From the NCBI RefSeq assembly GCF_900117455.1, contig NZ_FPHO01000003.1, positions 310,001 through 374,000 on the forward strand: DNA of 64,000 nucleotides. Reading direction: 5' to 3'. Positions 1-9,100 of this stretch are shown piece after piece; the first letter of the stretch is position 1; each line of letters begins with the position of its first letter. The translations under genes were made by a program, and so were the position numbers. This DNA is from Hyphomicrobium sp. CS1GBMeth3. Lineage in GTDB: Bacteria; Pseudomonadota; Alphaproteobacteria; Rhizobiales; Hyphomicrobiaceae. The notes under the pieces are model-generated. The model ran no database searches. It worked only from the letters and a program-made list of their open reading frames with translations, and had not been told where the DNA came from.

Positions 1-2159
1 TGCTCTTCGAACTCGAACGGACCATTATACGTGCCGGGTCCCGTATTGATCACGCTGATCATGAACTCGCAGGCGAAATGGCCGATCTTGTTCTTGCAAA
101 CGGGCTCGATGCCGCCCCACCACGACTTATCGATTTTGAGGTTGGCGAGCTCGCCCGCAACCGGCGGACAATGGGCGGCCGGGATGCCGGCAACCGCCAG
201 GTCGAAATCGTCGCCGGGATTGTTGTCGGCGAAGCCCCACGGCCACTTGAGGCGCGCGGTGTTGGTGAGAGAACACACGGGCGCCGGCGCGGGCGTATCG
301 ACTGTGACCTTCAGGTCGATGCTGGTTCCGGGCCAAAGGACGGCCGGATCGTAGGTGCACTGGTGCTGCGTCGGCGAGAGGGGAAGGCAGCTCCACGGTG
401 GCTGGTTGTCAAACGACATCGTCGCACCGGCCGGCGCCGCCGCCAAATGATCCTCCACCGTCACGGCACCGATGTAAGGATTGGGACCGGTGTTCGTCAC
501 GCGCACCGTATAGGTGCAAAGGAAGCCAAGGCCACCCGGCGCACAGGCAGCAGGATGCGCCTCCTTGTCGACGCGCAGATTGAAATCCCAGGTCGGCCAG
601 CCTACGGGAGGCACGCCGCCGGGCGGGATCTCTCCCGGCGGATAGTATCCAGGCAGATCCGGCATCGACGCATAGGTTTCGGGATCCACGCCCGCGAGAT
701 TTTCGCACGGCTGCCAGATCTCGACGTCGCCCATGTGCCCGATCGTCTCCGCGCTGTCGGGCCGGCTGTCGTAGTCGACGAAGTACGCCGCATTCGGCGG
801 CTCGTTGTCAGGACGCACGAGCGTCCGGTTCGCGCCCTGCAGGCCGTGCACGACGGCCGGACCACCTGCATCGCTCTCACGCGCGCGCAGCTTGTCGCCG
901 GTCGACCAGAGCATCCCGCCACACGCGCCGGCGCGCATGTGTCCCGTCTCGTTGTAGCCGTACCCGAGAGCCACGCCGCCCGCCGTATTGCGGTGGTCGG
1001 GCGGCACGCCGATCGCGAACTCGTCCGGTACGGGCACCCATGTCCCGGGTGTGGTCGGATCGTCGGGAATCTCGCGGCGATAGCGGAACACGACCGATGG
1101 CTTGCTGTCTGTGAAGGCCCGATAGTCGTAGCTTCCGCGCACGTCGCCGCGTTGCGCCACGTACATCAGCCCCTTTCCGTCGAATGCGACATCCGAAATC
1201 GGATGATTGCCCGGTGTGCCGGAGACTTCGAATTCGCGCCGCGCATCGGCGCCGAACGCGCCTCTCAACGAGAGAGAGACGGACCACACCTCCGGACCGC
1301 TGGCGATCGCGTAGTACAAGCGTCCGCCGTTGACGGCGAGACCCCAGACGCGGCGCTCTGGCTGGGTGAAACCCCATGTTGCCGGATCGAGGCTGTTGAA
1401 TTTCGCTGCCTTGATGTGTGCCTTCGCCCCGTCATCGGGAACGGGGACGAGACCGGCTTGCGAGCGCCCGCCGACACCATGATCGAATGTGTCGACGAGA
1501 TTCCCCGCCACGTCGACGCGATGGATCAGCCCTGTATCGAGGTCCGATACGAACAGGTGCATCGATGCCGGATCGTATGCGATATCTCCGATTCCAGGGC
1601 CACTGTTGCCGGGGATGGTGGCGAAAAGCGAGGTGGTACGCGAGGCTCCATCGACTTTCCAGATGCTGCCGGGTTCTCCGCCGGGACCAAACTGGCCCGT
1701 CATCCAGTCGGCATTGGGATGGCCCTTCGTGATGCGCTCCGGCTTTCCATCGTCGGCATCGGGGATGACGATTTGGAGGCCGTAGGCAGAAGTGGCGCCA
1801 AGATAGATATTGGGAACCGCCGCCATCGGGTTCGGCAAGAGGCCGTCATCGAGCGCAATCGCGAACACCTGGCCGACGTCACGCGCCTTCACATCGAGGC
1901 GCGACGGATTGGAGAGCAGTTGTCCCGCAGGCGGCGCGCCGGCTTCGAGCGGCAGAACCTTCATCGCCGGTCCGTCGACGTCGATGAACGTTCCGTCCAT
2001 CAGATCGTCGGCCGATGGAACAGCGACCGTCACGCCGGAGAATCCGGTCACGACAGCATCACCGCGGTTCAGCGTGCCCTCTGCGCGTGCGGAGTGAGTG
2101 GCGAGAAGCGAAGCGAGAGCAGCAACGAACAGACCTGACTTGAAAATTCCGCGGATCAT
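1..2159 (-). CDS. Secreted DUF11-repeat protein, 3' end outside window
   Basis: I translated the minus strand by hand from an ATG at 2159 and found one open frame of 719 codons that leaves the left edge without a stop. The product starts with a basic, hydrophobic signal peptide ending near SARA (residue about 26). A middle part (about residues 150-400) has NHL or beta-propeller-like phrases such as IGDIAYDP and LFVSDLDTG, consistent with a surface or periplasmic propeller. From about residue 540 come DUF11-type beta-sandwich repeats (TYTVRVTNTGPN, then a second beginning MISVINTGPGTYNG) with spaced cysteines. DUF11 repeats are typical of large exported or cell-surface proteins. The function is unknown. 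The long plus-strand frame over the same bases is an antisense shadow. Upstream it is followed by about 600 bp without a clear gene. Confidence 0.8.
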   Translation of the reverse strand, partial: MIRGIFKSGLFVAALASLLATHSARAEGTLNRGDAVVTGFSGVTVAVPSADDLMDGTFIDVDGPAMKVLPLEAGAPPAGQLLSNPSRLDVKARDVGQVFAIALDDGLLPNPMAAVPNIYLGATSAYGLQIVIPDADDGKPERITKGHPNADWMTGQFGPGGEPGSIWKVDGASRTTSLFATIPGNSGPGIGDIAYDPASMHLFVSDLDTGLIHRVDVAGNLVDTFDHGVGGRSQAGLVPVPDDGAKAHIKAAKFNSLDPATWGFTQPERRVWGLAVNGGRLYYAIASGPEVWSVSLSLRGAFGADARREFEVSGTPGNHPISDVAFDGKGLMYVAQRGDVRGSYDYRAFTDSKPSVVFRYRREIPDDPTTPGTWVPVPDEFAIGVPPDHRNTAGGVALGYGYNETGHMRAGACGGMLWSTGDKLRARESDAGGPAVVHGLQGANRTLVRPDNEPPNAAYFVDYDSRPDSAETIGHMGDVEIWQPCENLAGVDPETYASMPDLPGYYPPGEIPPGGVPPVGWPTWDFNLRVDKEAHPAACAPGGLGFLCTYTVRVTNTGPNPYIGAVTVEDHLAAAPAGATMSFDNQPPWSCLPLSPTQHQCTYDPAVLWPGTSIDLKVTVDTPAPAPVCSLTNTARLKWPWGFADNNPGDDFDLAVAGIPAAHCPPVAGELANLKIDKSWWGGIEPVCKNKIGHFACEFMISVINTGPGTYNGPFEFEE

Positions 2160-2738
2160 CGTGTTCTCCAGCATTGGGAGACCCCGGCGCACAGCGCCAG
2201 CATCGCGCAGCCCGGACGGGCGAAGAGCTCAGCTTGAGCGCGGAAAAACCGCGCCGTTTTGCGAGGGACGCGCGCATTGAATGGCATCCGGCGGCTCATG
2301 CCGACGCGCGGCCTCTGCGCCTGAGGCACCGTGATCCAAACGGGCTCGACGCACGATTGACTTTAGCGATGCTGGCTCGCACGACTGTTCCTTACGGAAC
2401 ACCGCCCGTTCATACCGCAACCGAGCATCAGAAAGATTTGGGCACGAGGCGGCTTTACGCTGTCCGTCGAGACGACGTAGATCTTCACGCCGCGCATTTA
2501 CCCGATCAATATCGTTTCTGAGATTTACGATATTTCACTGCACAAAAGCGCCGGAAGACGAATCGCAATCTAGCCGCACGACCGAAATGCCCCAAACAGC
2601 GGACGACCCTGTCACGAGAAAACGAATGACGGCGATCGCGTTGAACCTTTGGAGCAGCGCATCGACGCCGGTCGCCTATTCCTAGTAGTCCGGCGGCACA
2701 CTCCGGCGCATCACCTTGATGCTACTCAGTGGCGCTTT
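2160..2738. other. Intergenic stretch, no gene recognised
   Basis: I see no convincing coding frame. The stretch is upstream of the minus-strand DUF11 gene and should contain its promoter. The clearest structure is a perfect 8-bp inverted repeat, AATATCGT at 2508-2515 and ACGATATT at 2527-2534, separated by 11 bp, in a locally AT-richer patch. Confidence 0.4.
2508..2534. promoter_or_regulatory. 8-bp inverted repeat, operator-like
   Basis: AATATCGT at 2508-2515 is the exact reverse complement of ACGATATT at 2527-2534, with an 11-bp spacer. One face of B-DNA would present both halves, as in a dimeric repressor site. It lies about 350 bp upstream of the DUF11 gene. No regulator is identified. 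Confidence 0.25.
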
Positions 2739-2760
2739 TCATGGCCTCACCAGGTCAACT

Positions 2761-2913
2761 TCAATCACATTCCCCTTCAACGACGGCCGGCCGGTGACGA
2801 TCCGATTTTTTATGGATGGCGAGATAGCTCTTGAGCTCTTCCACCGAAGCTCGGGAGAGCTGTTCTCCGCGCAGCTCCGGTGGAACGCGCCAGCCAGGAT
2901 CAACGCCTTCCAT
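2761..2913 (-). CDS. Small ORF of 50 aa, unknown, possibly not real
   Basis: An ATG at 2913 opens 50 codons ending in TGA. The peptide begins MEGVDPGWRVPPELRGEQ and has a helix-like LSRASVEELKSYLAIHKK stretch. The frame is open upstream of the ATG as well (CGRTFGPN precedes it), so this may be the end of an older, longer gene joined to the IS110 remnant. There is no good ribosome binding site. I do not recognise the family. Confidence 0.25.
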   Translation of the reverse strand: MEGVDPGWRVPPELRGEQLSRASVEELKSYLAIHKKSDRHRPAVVEGECD

Positions 2914-2993
2914 GTTGGGCCCGAAGGTTCGGCCGCAGCGCGCTGAAGATATCCGCTAGTGCCAACCGCCCGACCTTGCGTCGAGGGCGCGTT

Positions 2994-3077
2994 CTTGCCT
3001 GCGGTGTCGAAACCGACGAGGCGGAAGACGTCCTTGCCGATGTCGATCGAAGCAAGAGCTAGCGTCGTGGTATCCAT
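2994..3077 (-). pseudogene. IS110-family transposase, N-terminal remnant
   Basis: From ATG 3077 the frame reads MDTTTLALASIDIGKDVFRL and continues to GFDTAGK, the characteristic start of IS110/IS116/IS902 (DEDD) transposases. The D in DIGKD is the first catalytic acidic residue of the RuvC-like domain. Resemblance stops after about 28 codons; the frame stays open to 2739 but the later residues do not look like a transposase. The remaining roughly 300 residues, including the C-terminal serine domain, are missing, so this is a dead fragment. A hairpin lies directly upstream (3081-3139). It marks past mobile-element activity in the metal island. Confidence 0.7.
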
Positions 3078-3080
3078 GGG

Positions 3081-3139
3081 CTGCTTCTCCTGTTCATCGC
3101 GGGTTACAGTCTTTGCAGCTAACCCGCCGGGAGAAGCAG
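3081..3139 (-). other. Nested hairpin upstream of IS110 start, covers the Shine-Dalgarno
   Basis: The outer arms CTGCTTCTCC (3081-3090) and GGAGAAGCAG (3130-3139) are exact reverse complements. The inner arms GCGGGTTA (3099-3106) and TAACCCGC (3120-3127) are too. Read on the minus strand, the arm nearest the transposase ATG at 3077 contains the GGAG ribosome binding site, so the fold would hide it. The position also matches the non-coding end of IS110 elements, which encodes the bridge RNA. The two readings are not exclusive. Confidence 0.55.
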
Positions 3140-3222
3140 CCGGTCCATCCTAATAGCGGATCGCCCTCGCGACTAAAAATGTTCCAAGTACCTTTCCGCG
3201 CCTAGACGCGTTGAGATGGGAC

Positions 3223-3480
3223 TCAAAGGCCCATTGCTTTGTGGGCTTCTTCCATGTGTTTGACACATCCATCCATGTCATTCGCCTTCATGGCATCCTT
3301 TGACATGGCGAGATGGCTCTTGGCGTCTTCTTGCTTCGCAGCATCCGTCATCTTCGCGATCTCGGCGTCCATCTGCTCCATGTGCGCGTCTGTGCACCAT
3401 TCCTTCGCTTTGTCCTGTCCGTAGGCGGGGGCACATGCGATTGCGACCACAAAGGCCGCTATTATGGGTGCTTTGAGCAT
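3223..3480 (-). CDS. Small secreted Met/His-rich protein
   Basis: The gene encodes 85 residues with a clear Sec signal peptide (MLKAPIIAAFVVAIACAPAYG, cleavage near residue 21-22). The mature part is short, helical and charged, with two cysteines (WCTDAH, DGCVKH), four histidines and many methionines (HMEQMD, HLAMSKDAM, HMEEAHKAM). Such composition suits weak periplasmic copper or other soft-metal binding, but I do not recognise a named family. An AGAAGGAGCG ribosome binding site lies just upstream of the ATG. It is transcribed away from the copper genes that start at 3835, and its start faces theirs across a 354-bp gap that could be a shared control region. Metal binding is inferred from composition and neighbours only. 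Confidence 0.75.
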   Translation of the reverse strand: MLKAPIIAAFVVAIACAPAYGQDKAKEWCTDAHMEQMDAEIAKMTDAAKQEDAKSHLAMSKDAMKANDMDGCVKHMEEAHKAMGL

Positions 3481-3834
3481 CGGACTCGCTCCTTCTGTTG
3501 GGATCTCGTCACAACGCCGTGATGATCATGTGGGTTGCTATGTGCTAAAAATTTAATCCAGTCGCTCCGGAATAGAGACCTGGGCCGCCCTCCGCTCCTG
3601 GCCAGGCGAAGCTGCTGCGTAAGATGGAAGGTCGAGAAGCGAAAATCGGATCATGAGCGATCAGACGCGCTGAACCGGCATGTCTGGGGTCGGCTTTCGG
3701 GTAGAACCGGTTGTCTCACGGCCCCCTGAGAAGGCGCCCCAAGATCCTGATCGGACATCAGTTAATTCTGAAGTCTCAACTCCTATTGACCCACAAGCAC
3801 CATAAGCCGTTAAATGGCCGCTGTTGGAGGGCCT
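3481..3834. other. Intergenic region between divergent metal-island genes
   Basis: This 354-bp gap separates the divergent starts at 3480 (minus) and 3835 (plus). It must carry promoters for both sides. I could not find a clear CueR, CusR or SigF-type site. Short frames inside it have no signal peptide, ribosome binding site or family resemblance. Confidence 0.4.
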
Positions 3835-4254
3835 ATGCGCTTCATTCGGTCAATCTTGGCGGTTCTGCTTGTTGCCAGCCTCGCGGTGACGCCCGTGGCG
3901 GCAACGGCCGCGGCTACCGTGAAGGATGCGCCGCGCGCAGCGGACCAGGACCACACCCAGCACGGCCACATGACGGGCATGCCGGACTGCCACGGCATGG
4001 TGCATTTGTCCGAGCAGTCCGGGCACGACGATCGCAGGCAACATAAGCTAGACCCGTCTGAGGTCTGCCCGGATTGTGACATGCACAAGTCGTGTAGCGC
4101 GGACGTCTGTCAGCTCAAGTGCTTCAAGGTACTCGGCTCTCTCTCCGAGAGACCGCGCGCCGCTGACATGCAGGCCGAACGCTACGTTTCCGCGCCGCCG
4201 ATCGCGAGCGAGCCGGTGAGCTGGAAACCGCGAACGCCACCTCCCCGAACCTGA
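3835..4254 (+). CDS. Secreted Cys/His-rich protein, putative copper binder
   Basis: I start at ATG 3835 (MRFIRSILAVLLV) because TTGGAGG lies four bases upstream and the signal peptide then begins correctly; an ATG seven codons earlier is less likely. The product is 139 residues. After the signal peptide (to about ATAAA) comes a Met/His segment (HTQHGHMTGMPDCHGMVH) and a cysteine-rich segment (CPDCDMHKSC, then SADVCQLKC). These look like exported metal-site motifs. The gene leads a plus-strand series ending with cusBA, so a periplasmic copper-handling role is likely. No catalytic domain is seen. The family name is not certain. Confidence 0.7.
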   Translation: MRFIRSILAVLLVASLAVTPVAATAAATVKDAPRAADQDHTQHGHMTGMPDCHGMVHLSEQSGHDDRRQHKLDPSEVCPDCDMHKSCSADVCQLKCFKVLGSLSERPRAADMQAERYVSAPPIASEPVSWKPRTPPPRT

Positions 4255-4352
4255 GATTGCATATTCGCTAACCGCCGCGGGCTTTCCTCTCGGCGGAGCG
4301 AGGACGTGTCTGCGCCGCGCGCAACATGCAATCTCTCATTCGGGAATACATC

Positions 4353-4748
4353 ATGCCAAAGATCTTGACCTCCCCGGCCGCAGCCGGGCTCCTCGCGCTG
4401 TCCATGGCTGCGCCAGTCCATGCCGCAGCATCGGACTTCGAATTTCAGTCTGTCGCTCGGACGGTGAAGAACGGCCCGGGCTCGGAACTCTCCGTAAAGC
4501 TGATAGACAAGCGCACCGGGCAGCCGGTGCCGGGTGCCGTGGTCTTTCGCACGCGGCTCGACATGTCGCCCGATAGCATGGGTGAGATGGAGGCAAAGCA
4601 CGAGCCGCTGCCCTCGAGCGAACCGGGCATCTACCGCTTCAAGGCGGACTTCACGATGGCCGGCGGCTGGGCCTTCACGCTGCAAGCCAAGGTCCCCGGC
4701 GAGGCGGAGACGGTGGAAGGGTCTGTGGTCTTCCAGGCCAAGGACTGA
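4353..4748 (+). CDS. FixH/YtkA-like secreted protein in copper operon
   Basis: From ATG 4353 (MPKILTSPAAAGLLAL) the protein is 131 residues with a good signal peptide cut near VHAAA; an in-frame ATG at 4326 would add nine residues and spoil it. The mature part is a single beta-sandwich-like domain (ELSVKLIDKRTGQPVPGAVV ... GIYRFKADFTMAGGWAFTL) resembling FixH/YtkA-like domains often encoded next to heavy-metal RND pumps. It ends four bases before cusB, so the genes are surely co-transcribed. A periplasmic chaperone or metal-delivery role is inferred from the position; no metal ligands stand out beyond several methionines in DMSPDSMGEME. Confidence 0.7.
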   Translation: MPKILTSPAAAGLLALSMAAPVHAAASDFEFQSVARTVKNGPGSELSVKLIDKRTGQPVPGAVVFRTRLDMSPDSMGEMEAKHEPLPSSEPGIYRFKADFTMAGGWAFTLQAKVPGEAETVEGSVVFQAKD

Positions 4749-4752
4749 GCCC

Positions 4753-6168
4753 ATGCGCACCATCACCCGCTCGGGGGCAACGGCCACGCTGCTCCTTCAA
4801 TGCGTCGTAGCCGGCAGTCATGCGATGATCGGCGTGGCGCCATCGCCGGCATTTGCCCAGGGAGCAGATCACGCGGGCCATGACGGCAAGGTGCTCTACT
4901 GGCAGCATCCCGACGGCAAACCTGATTACTCGCCGACACCGAAGAAGACGCAGGACGGGCGCGATTTTGTGCCTGTCCACGAAAGCGCGGAGAAGGAGAT
5001 CACCTCAAAGCCTTCTACCGCCAAGGCGCAGCCGGATGGCGAACGGAAGATCCTCTACTACCGCAATCCGATGGGACTTCCCGATACGTCGCCGACGCCC
5101 AAGAAGGACTGGATGGGGATGGACTACATCCCGGTCTACAAAGGCGAGGATCAAGGCGGCTCAAGCGTAGTAGTGAGCCTCGACAAAGTGCAACGCTCGG
5201 GTGTTCGCACTGAAGAGGCTCGCAGGCGCGTGCTGGTGCGGCCCATCAGAGCGCCGGCCATCGCCAAGCCCGATGAGCGCTCGATGCATGTCGTCGCCCT
5301 TCGGGCTGACGCCTTTGTCGAAAAGTTGCACGTCAACGAAACTGGCAAACACGTGACAAAGGGCGAGCCGCTCTTCCGCATCTACAGCCCGCAGATGGTG
5401 ACGGCTCAGATCAACTATCAGGTCGCAGCGCGCGACCGCTCCGGGCAAGGCACGGCGGGGGCCGAGCAGCAGCTTCATAACCTCCAAATCCCCGCCGAAG
5501 TCCTGACCCGGTTGCGAGATACCGGAGAGCCCGTGATGTCCATCGACTGGCCATCCCCTGTCACAGGGGTCGTGATGGAGAAACGTGTCGTCGAGGGGCA
5601 GATGGCGCGCATGGGCGACGAACTGTTCCGCTTTGCCGACCTCACGACGATATGGGTCATTGCGGATGTAGCGGAGCAGGACCTCGCAGCCGTCTCCATT
5701 GGCATGCCGGCACGGATCCGGTTCACCGCCCTCTCTAACGAGAGCTATGAGGGCAAGGTGACATTCGTCCTTCACGAACTCGATGCATCGACTCGCACGG
5801 GCAAAGTCAGGATCGAGGTCGGCAATCCCGACCACCGCATCAAGCACGAGATGTATGCCGAGGCCGAGATAGATGCCGGTGCGGGCGGAACCGAACGTGT
5901 CTCCGTTCCGACATCGTCAGTGATCGACAGCGGCAGTCGGCAGATCGTGCTCGTCGCGCGTGGCGAGGGAAAATTCGAGCCACGTGCCGTCAAGCTCGGG
6001 GTGAAGGGCGAGGGCTATGTCGAGGTCTTGACGGGCGTCGCCCAGGGCGAGAGCGTCGTCGTGTCAGCAAACTTCCTGATCGATGCCGAAAGCAACCTCA
6101 AGGCGGCACTGTCGAGCTTTTCCGGCGACGCGGCTAACGACGCCTCGAAGGCGGAGGCGCCGAAATGA
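4753..6168 (+). CDS. cusB: CusB-type RND periplasmic adaptor
   Basis: The start at 4753 gives 471 residues; the longer frame upstream has no signal peptide and overlaps the preceding gene. After the signal sequence (to about AFAQ) there are two copies of the short heavy-metal-binding domain: LYWQHPDGKPDYSPTPKK (about 47-78) and LYYRNPMGLPDTSPTPKKD (about 99-131). The membrane-fusion core follows with lipoyl/barrel-sandwich, beta-barrel (IWVIADVAEQDL) and membrane-proximal parts. Adaptors of this class link the inner-membrane pump to an outer-membrane channel and hand over Cu(I)/Ag(I). The stop overlaps the cusA start (ATGA). No cusC-like outer-membrane factor gene is in view. Confidence 0.93.
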   Translation: MRTITRSGATATLLLQCVVAGSHAMIGVAPSPAFAQGADHAGHDGKVLYWQHPDGKPDYSPTPKKTQDGRDFVPVHESAEKEITSKPSTAKAQPDGERKILYYRNPMGLPDTSPTPKKDWMGMDYIPVYKGEDQGGSSVVVSLDKVQRSGVRTEEARRRVLVRPIRAPAIAKPDERSMHVVALRADAFVEKLHVNETGKHVTKGEPLFRIYSPQMVTAQINYQVAARDRSGQGTAGAEQQLHNLQIPAEVLTRLRDTGEPVMSIDWPSPVTGVVMEKRVVEGQMARMGDELFRFADLTTIWVIADVAEQDLAAVSIGMPARIRFTALSNESYEGKVTFVLHELDASTRTGKVRIEVGNPDHRIKHEMYAEAEIDAGAGGTERVSVPTSSVIDSGSRQIVLVARGEGKFEPRAVKLGVKGEGYVEVLTGVAQGESVVVSANFLIDAESNLKAALSSFSGDAANDASKAEAPK

Positions 6169-9100
6169 TCGCACGCATCATCCGGTGGTCCGCTCAGAAC
6201 CTGCTCCTCGTCTCGGTGGTGTCGATTTTCGCCGTCATTGCCGGCGTCTACGCAGTGCGGCATGTGCCGCTCGACGCCATCCCCGATCTCTCGGATACGC
6301 AGGTCATTGTCTATACTGAGTATTCCGGCCAGGCGCCGCAGGTGATCGAGGATCAGGTCACCTATCCGCTATCGACGGCGATGCTGTCCGTGCCGAAGTC
6401 GAAGGTCGTACGTGGCTTTTCCTACTTCGGCGTCTCCTTCGTCTATGTAATTTTCGAGGACGGCACCGACATCTACTGGGCGCGCTCGCGCGTGCTCGAA
6501 TACCTGTCGGCCGCCGCGCGAAGCCTTCCCTCCGGCGTGACGCCGACCCTTGGGCCGGACGCCACGGGTGTCGGCTGGGTCTACCAATACGTTGTGATGG
6601 CGGCGAAGCGGACGCTCGCCGAGCTGCGCTCAACACAGGACTGGCAAGTGCGCTTCGCTGTCGCCAAGGCTGAGGGCGTGGCTGAGGTCGCGAGCGTGGG
6701 CGGATTCGTCCGTCAATACACCATCATCATCGATCCGCGTCGCCTCAAAGCCTTCGACATTCCGCTTATGGCGGTACGGGATGCCGTCAAGAAATCGAAT
6801 ACCGACGTCGGCGGCCGCGTTGTCGAGCTAGCCGAGACCGAGTTCATGGTGCGTGGGCGCGGGTATCTGCGCGGAATCGCCGATCTCGAACGCATCGTCT
6901 TGAAATCCGAACGCGGTGCGCCAGTTCTGCTGCGCGACGTCGCGCGCGTCGAGCTTGCGCCGGACGAGCGGCGCGGCGTCACGGAACTCGACGGCGAAGG
7001 CGAGGTCGTCTCGGGTATCGTCGTACAGCGCTACGGCCAGAACGCCCTGTCCGTGATCGATAGCGTCAAGGCCCGCCTGACGGAGATCGAGGATAGCTTG
7101 CCGGACGGCACAGAAATCCTGCCCGTCTACGACCGCTCCGACCTGATCAATCGGGCCATCGTGACGCTAAAGACAACGCTCATCGAGGAAAGTCTGATCG
7201 TCGCACTGGTCTGCGTCGTCTTCCTTCTGCACGTGCGCAGCGCGCTGGTCGCCATTATCACGCTGCCGCTTGGCGTGTTGATTGCTTACGCCTGCATGTA
7301 CGCGCTCGGGCTCTCGTCTAACATTATGAGCCTGGGTGGCATCGCCATTGCCATCGGCGCCATGGTCGATGCCGCCATCGTCATGATCGAGAACGCCCAC
7401 AAGCACCTCGAGCGCGCATCGCCGGAAAAGCCGCGTTCTGAGATCATCATCGAAGCTGCAAGCGAAGTCGGACCGGCGCTCTTTTTCTCACTCCTCATCA
7501 TCACCGTATCCTTCCTGCCAATCTTTGCCCTCGAGGCTCAGGAGGGGCGTCTGTTCCATCCACTGGCCTTCACCAAGACCTTCGCCATGGCGGCGGCGGC
7601 GCTGCTGTCGGTAACTGTCGTGCCGGCGCTGATGATGGTCTTCGTGCGCGGGAAAATTGTGCCTGAGCGACGGAATCCGGTGAACCGCGCTCTGATCTGG
7701 CTCTACCGCCCGCTGATCAAAATCGTGTTGCGCGCGAAGGGCATGACGATTTCAGCGGCCCTGATCGTCCTCGCCGTCAGCGTCTGGCCGGCCACGCGTC
7801 TCGGCTCGGAATTCATGCCGAACCTCAACGAGGGCACTCTGCTTTACATGCCGACGACGCTGCCCGGTCTCTCGATCACCAAGGCGTCGGAGCTCTTGCA
7901 GACGCAGAACAAGATCATCAAGTCCTTCCCCGAGGTGGAGAGCGTCTGGGGCAAGGCCGGCCGTGCCGCCACCGCAACCGACCCTGCGCCCACGGAGATG
8001 TTCGAGACTGTCATCAACCTAAAACCCGAAGATCAATGGCGCGATGGCATGACGCTCGATGCGCTCGTGACCGAGATGGACCGCGCGTTGCAGTTTCCGG
8101 GTGTATCCAATGCGTGGACGATGCCTGTAAAAGCGCGCATCGACATGTTGGCCACGGGTATCCGCACACCAGTCGGCGTAAAAGTGTTGGGGCGCGACCT
8201 CAACGTGATCGACGGTCTCGCACGCGAGATCGAGGCCGCCATCAAGACCGTGCCCGGCACGTCGAGCGCCTTTGCCGAGCGCATCATCGGCGGCTACTAT
8301 CTCGAGATCGAACCCGACCGTGAAAAGCTTGCCCGCTACGGCCTGATGGTCGGCGATGTTCAGGACGTTATCGCTTCGGCCCTTGGCGCGGAGACGATCA
8401 CCACGACGGTCGAGGGCCGCGAGCGTTACGGCGTCAGCCTGCGTTACCCCCGCGATATGCGCTCGGATCCGGACACCATTGCACGCGAAGTTCTGGTTCC
8501 ACTGGCTAACGGAGCATCGATCCCCATCGGCCAGATCGCATCCATCACACGCACGCAGGGACCGGCGTCGATCCGCACCGAGAACGCCCAGCTTGCGGCC
8601 TACATCTTCGTCGACGCGCGCGACCGCGACCTGGGCAGCTACGTGGCCGAGGCTCGTACGGTTGTCGCGGACAAGGTAAAGTTTCCCGCCGGCTATTATG
8701 CGGTATGGAGCGGCCAGTTCGAATACTACGAGCGCGCAGAGCAGCGCCTCATAATCGTCGTACCAGTGACGCTTCTGGTGATCTTCCTACTTCTCTACCT
8801 CAACTTCCAGAGCCTTACCGAGACGTTGATCGTCATGCTGTCTTTGCCGTTTGCCTTGGTTGGCGGGCTCTGGCTGATGTGGTGGCTTGGTTTCAATTTG
8901 TCCGTCGCCGTGGCCGTTGGCTTTATCGCCCTTGCGGGCGTTGCGGCCGAAACAGGGGTCGTAATGCTGATCTACCTTCAACATGCCATGGATGAGCATC
9001 GCCGCACGGCTGGAAAAGAGGGAAGAGAAATGACGCGTGGCGAGGTCCACGCCGCCATTATGGAAGGCGCCGTCGAGCGCGTACGCCCCAAGATGATGAC

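Noticed and set aside
78..2138. Plus-strand open frame of 686 codons
   Set aside because: It is antisense to the minus-strand DUF11 gene, has an Arg/Asp/His-rich composition typical of shadow frames in GC-rich DNA, and shows no domain or ribosome binding site.
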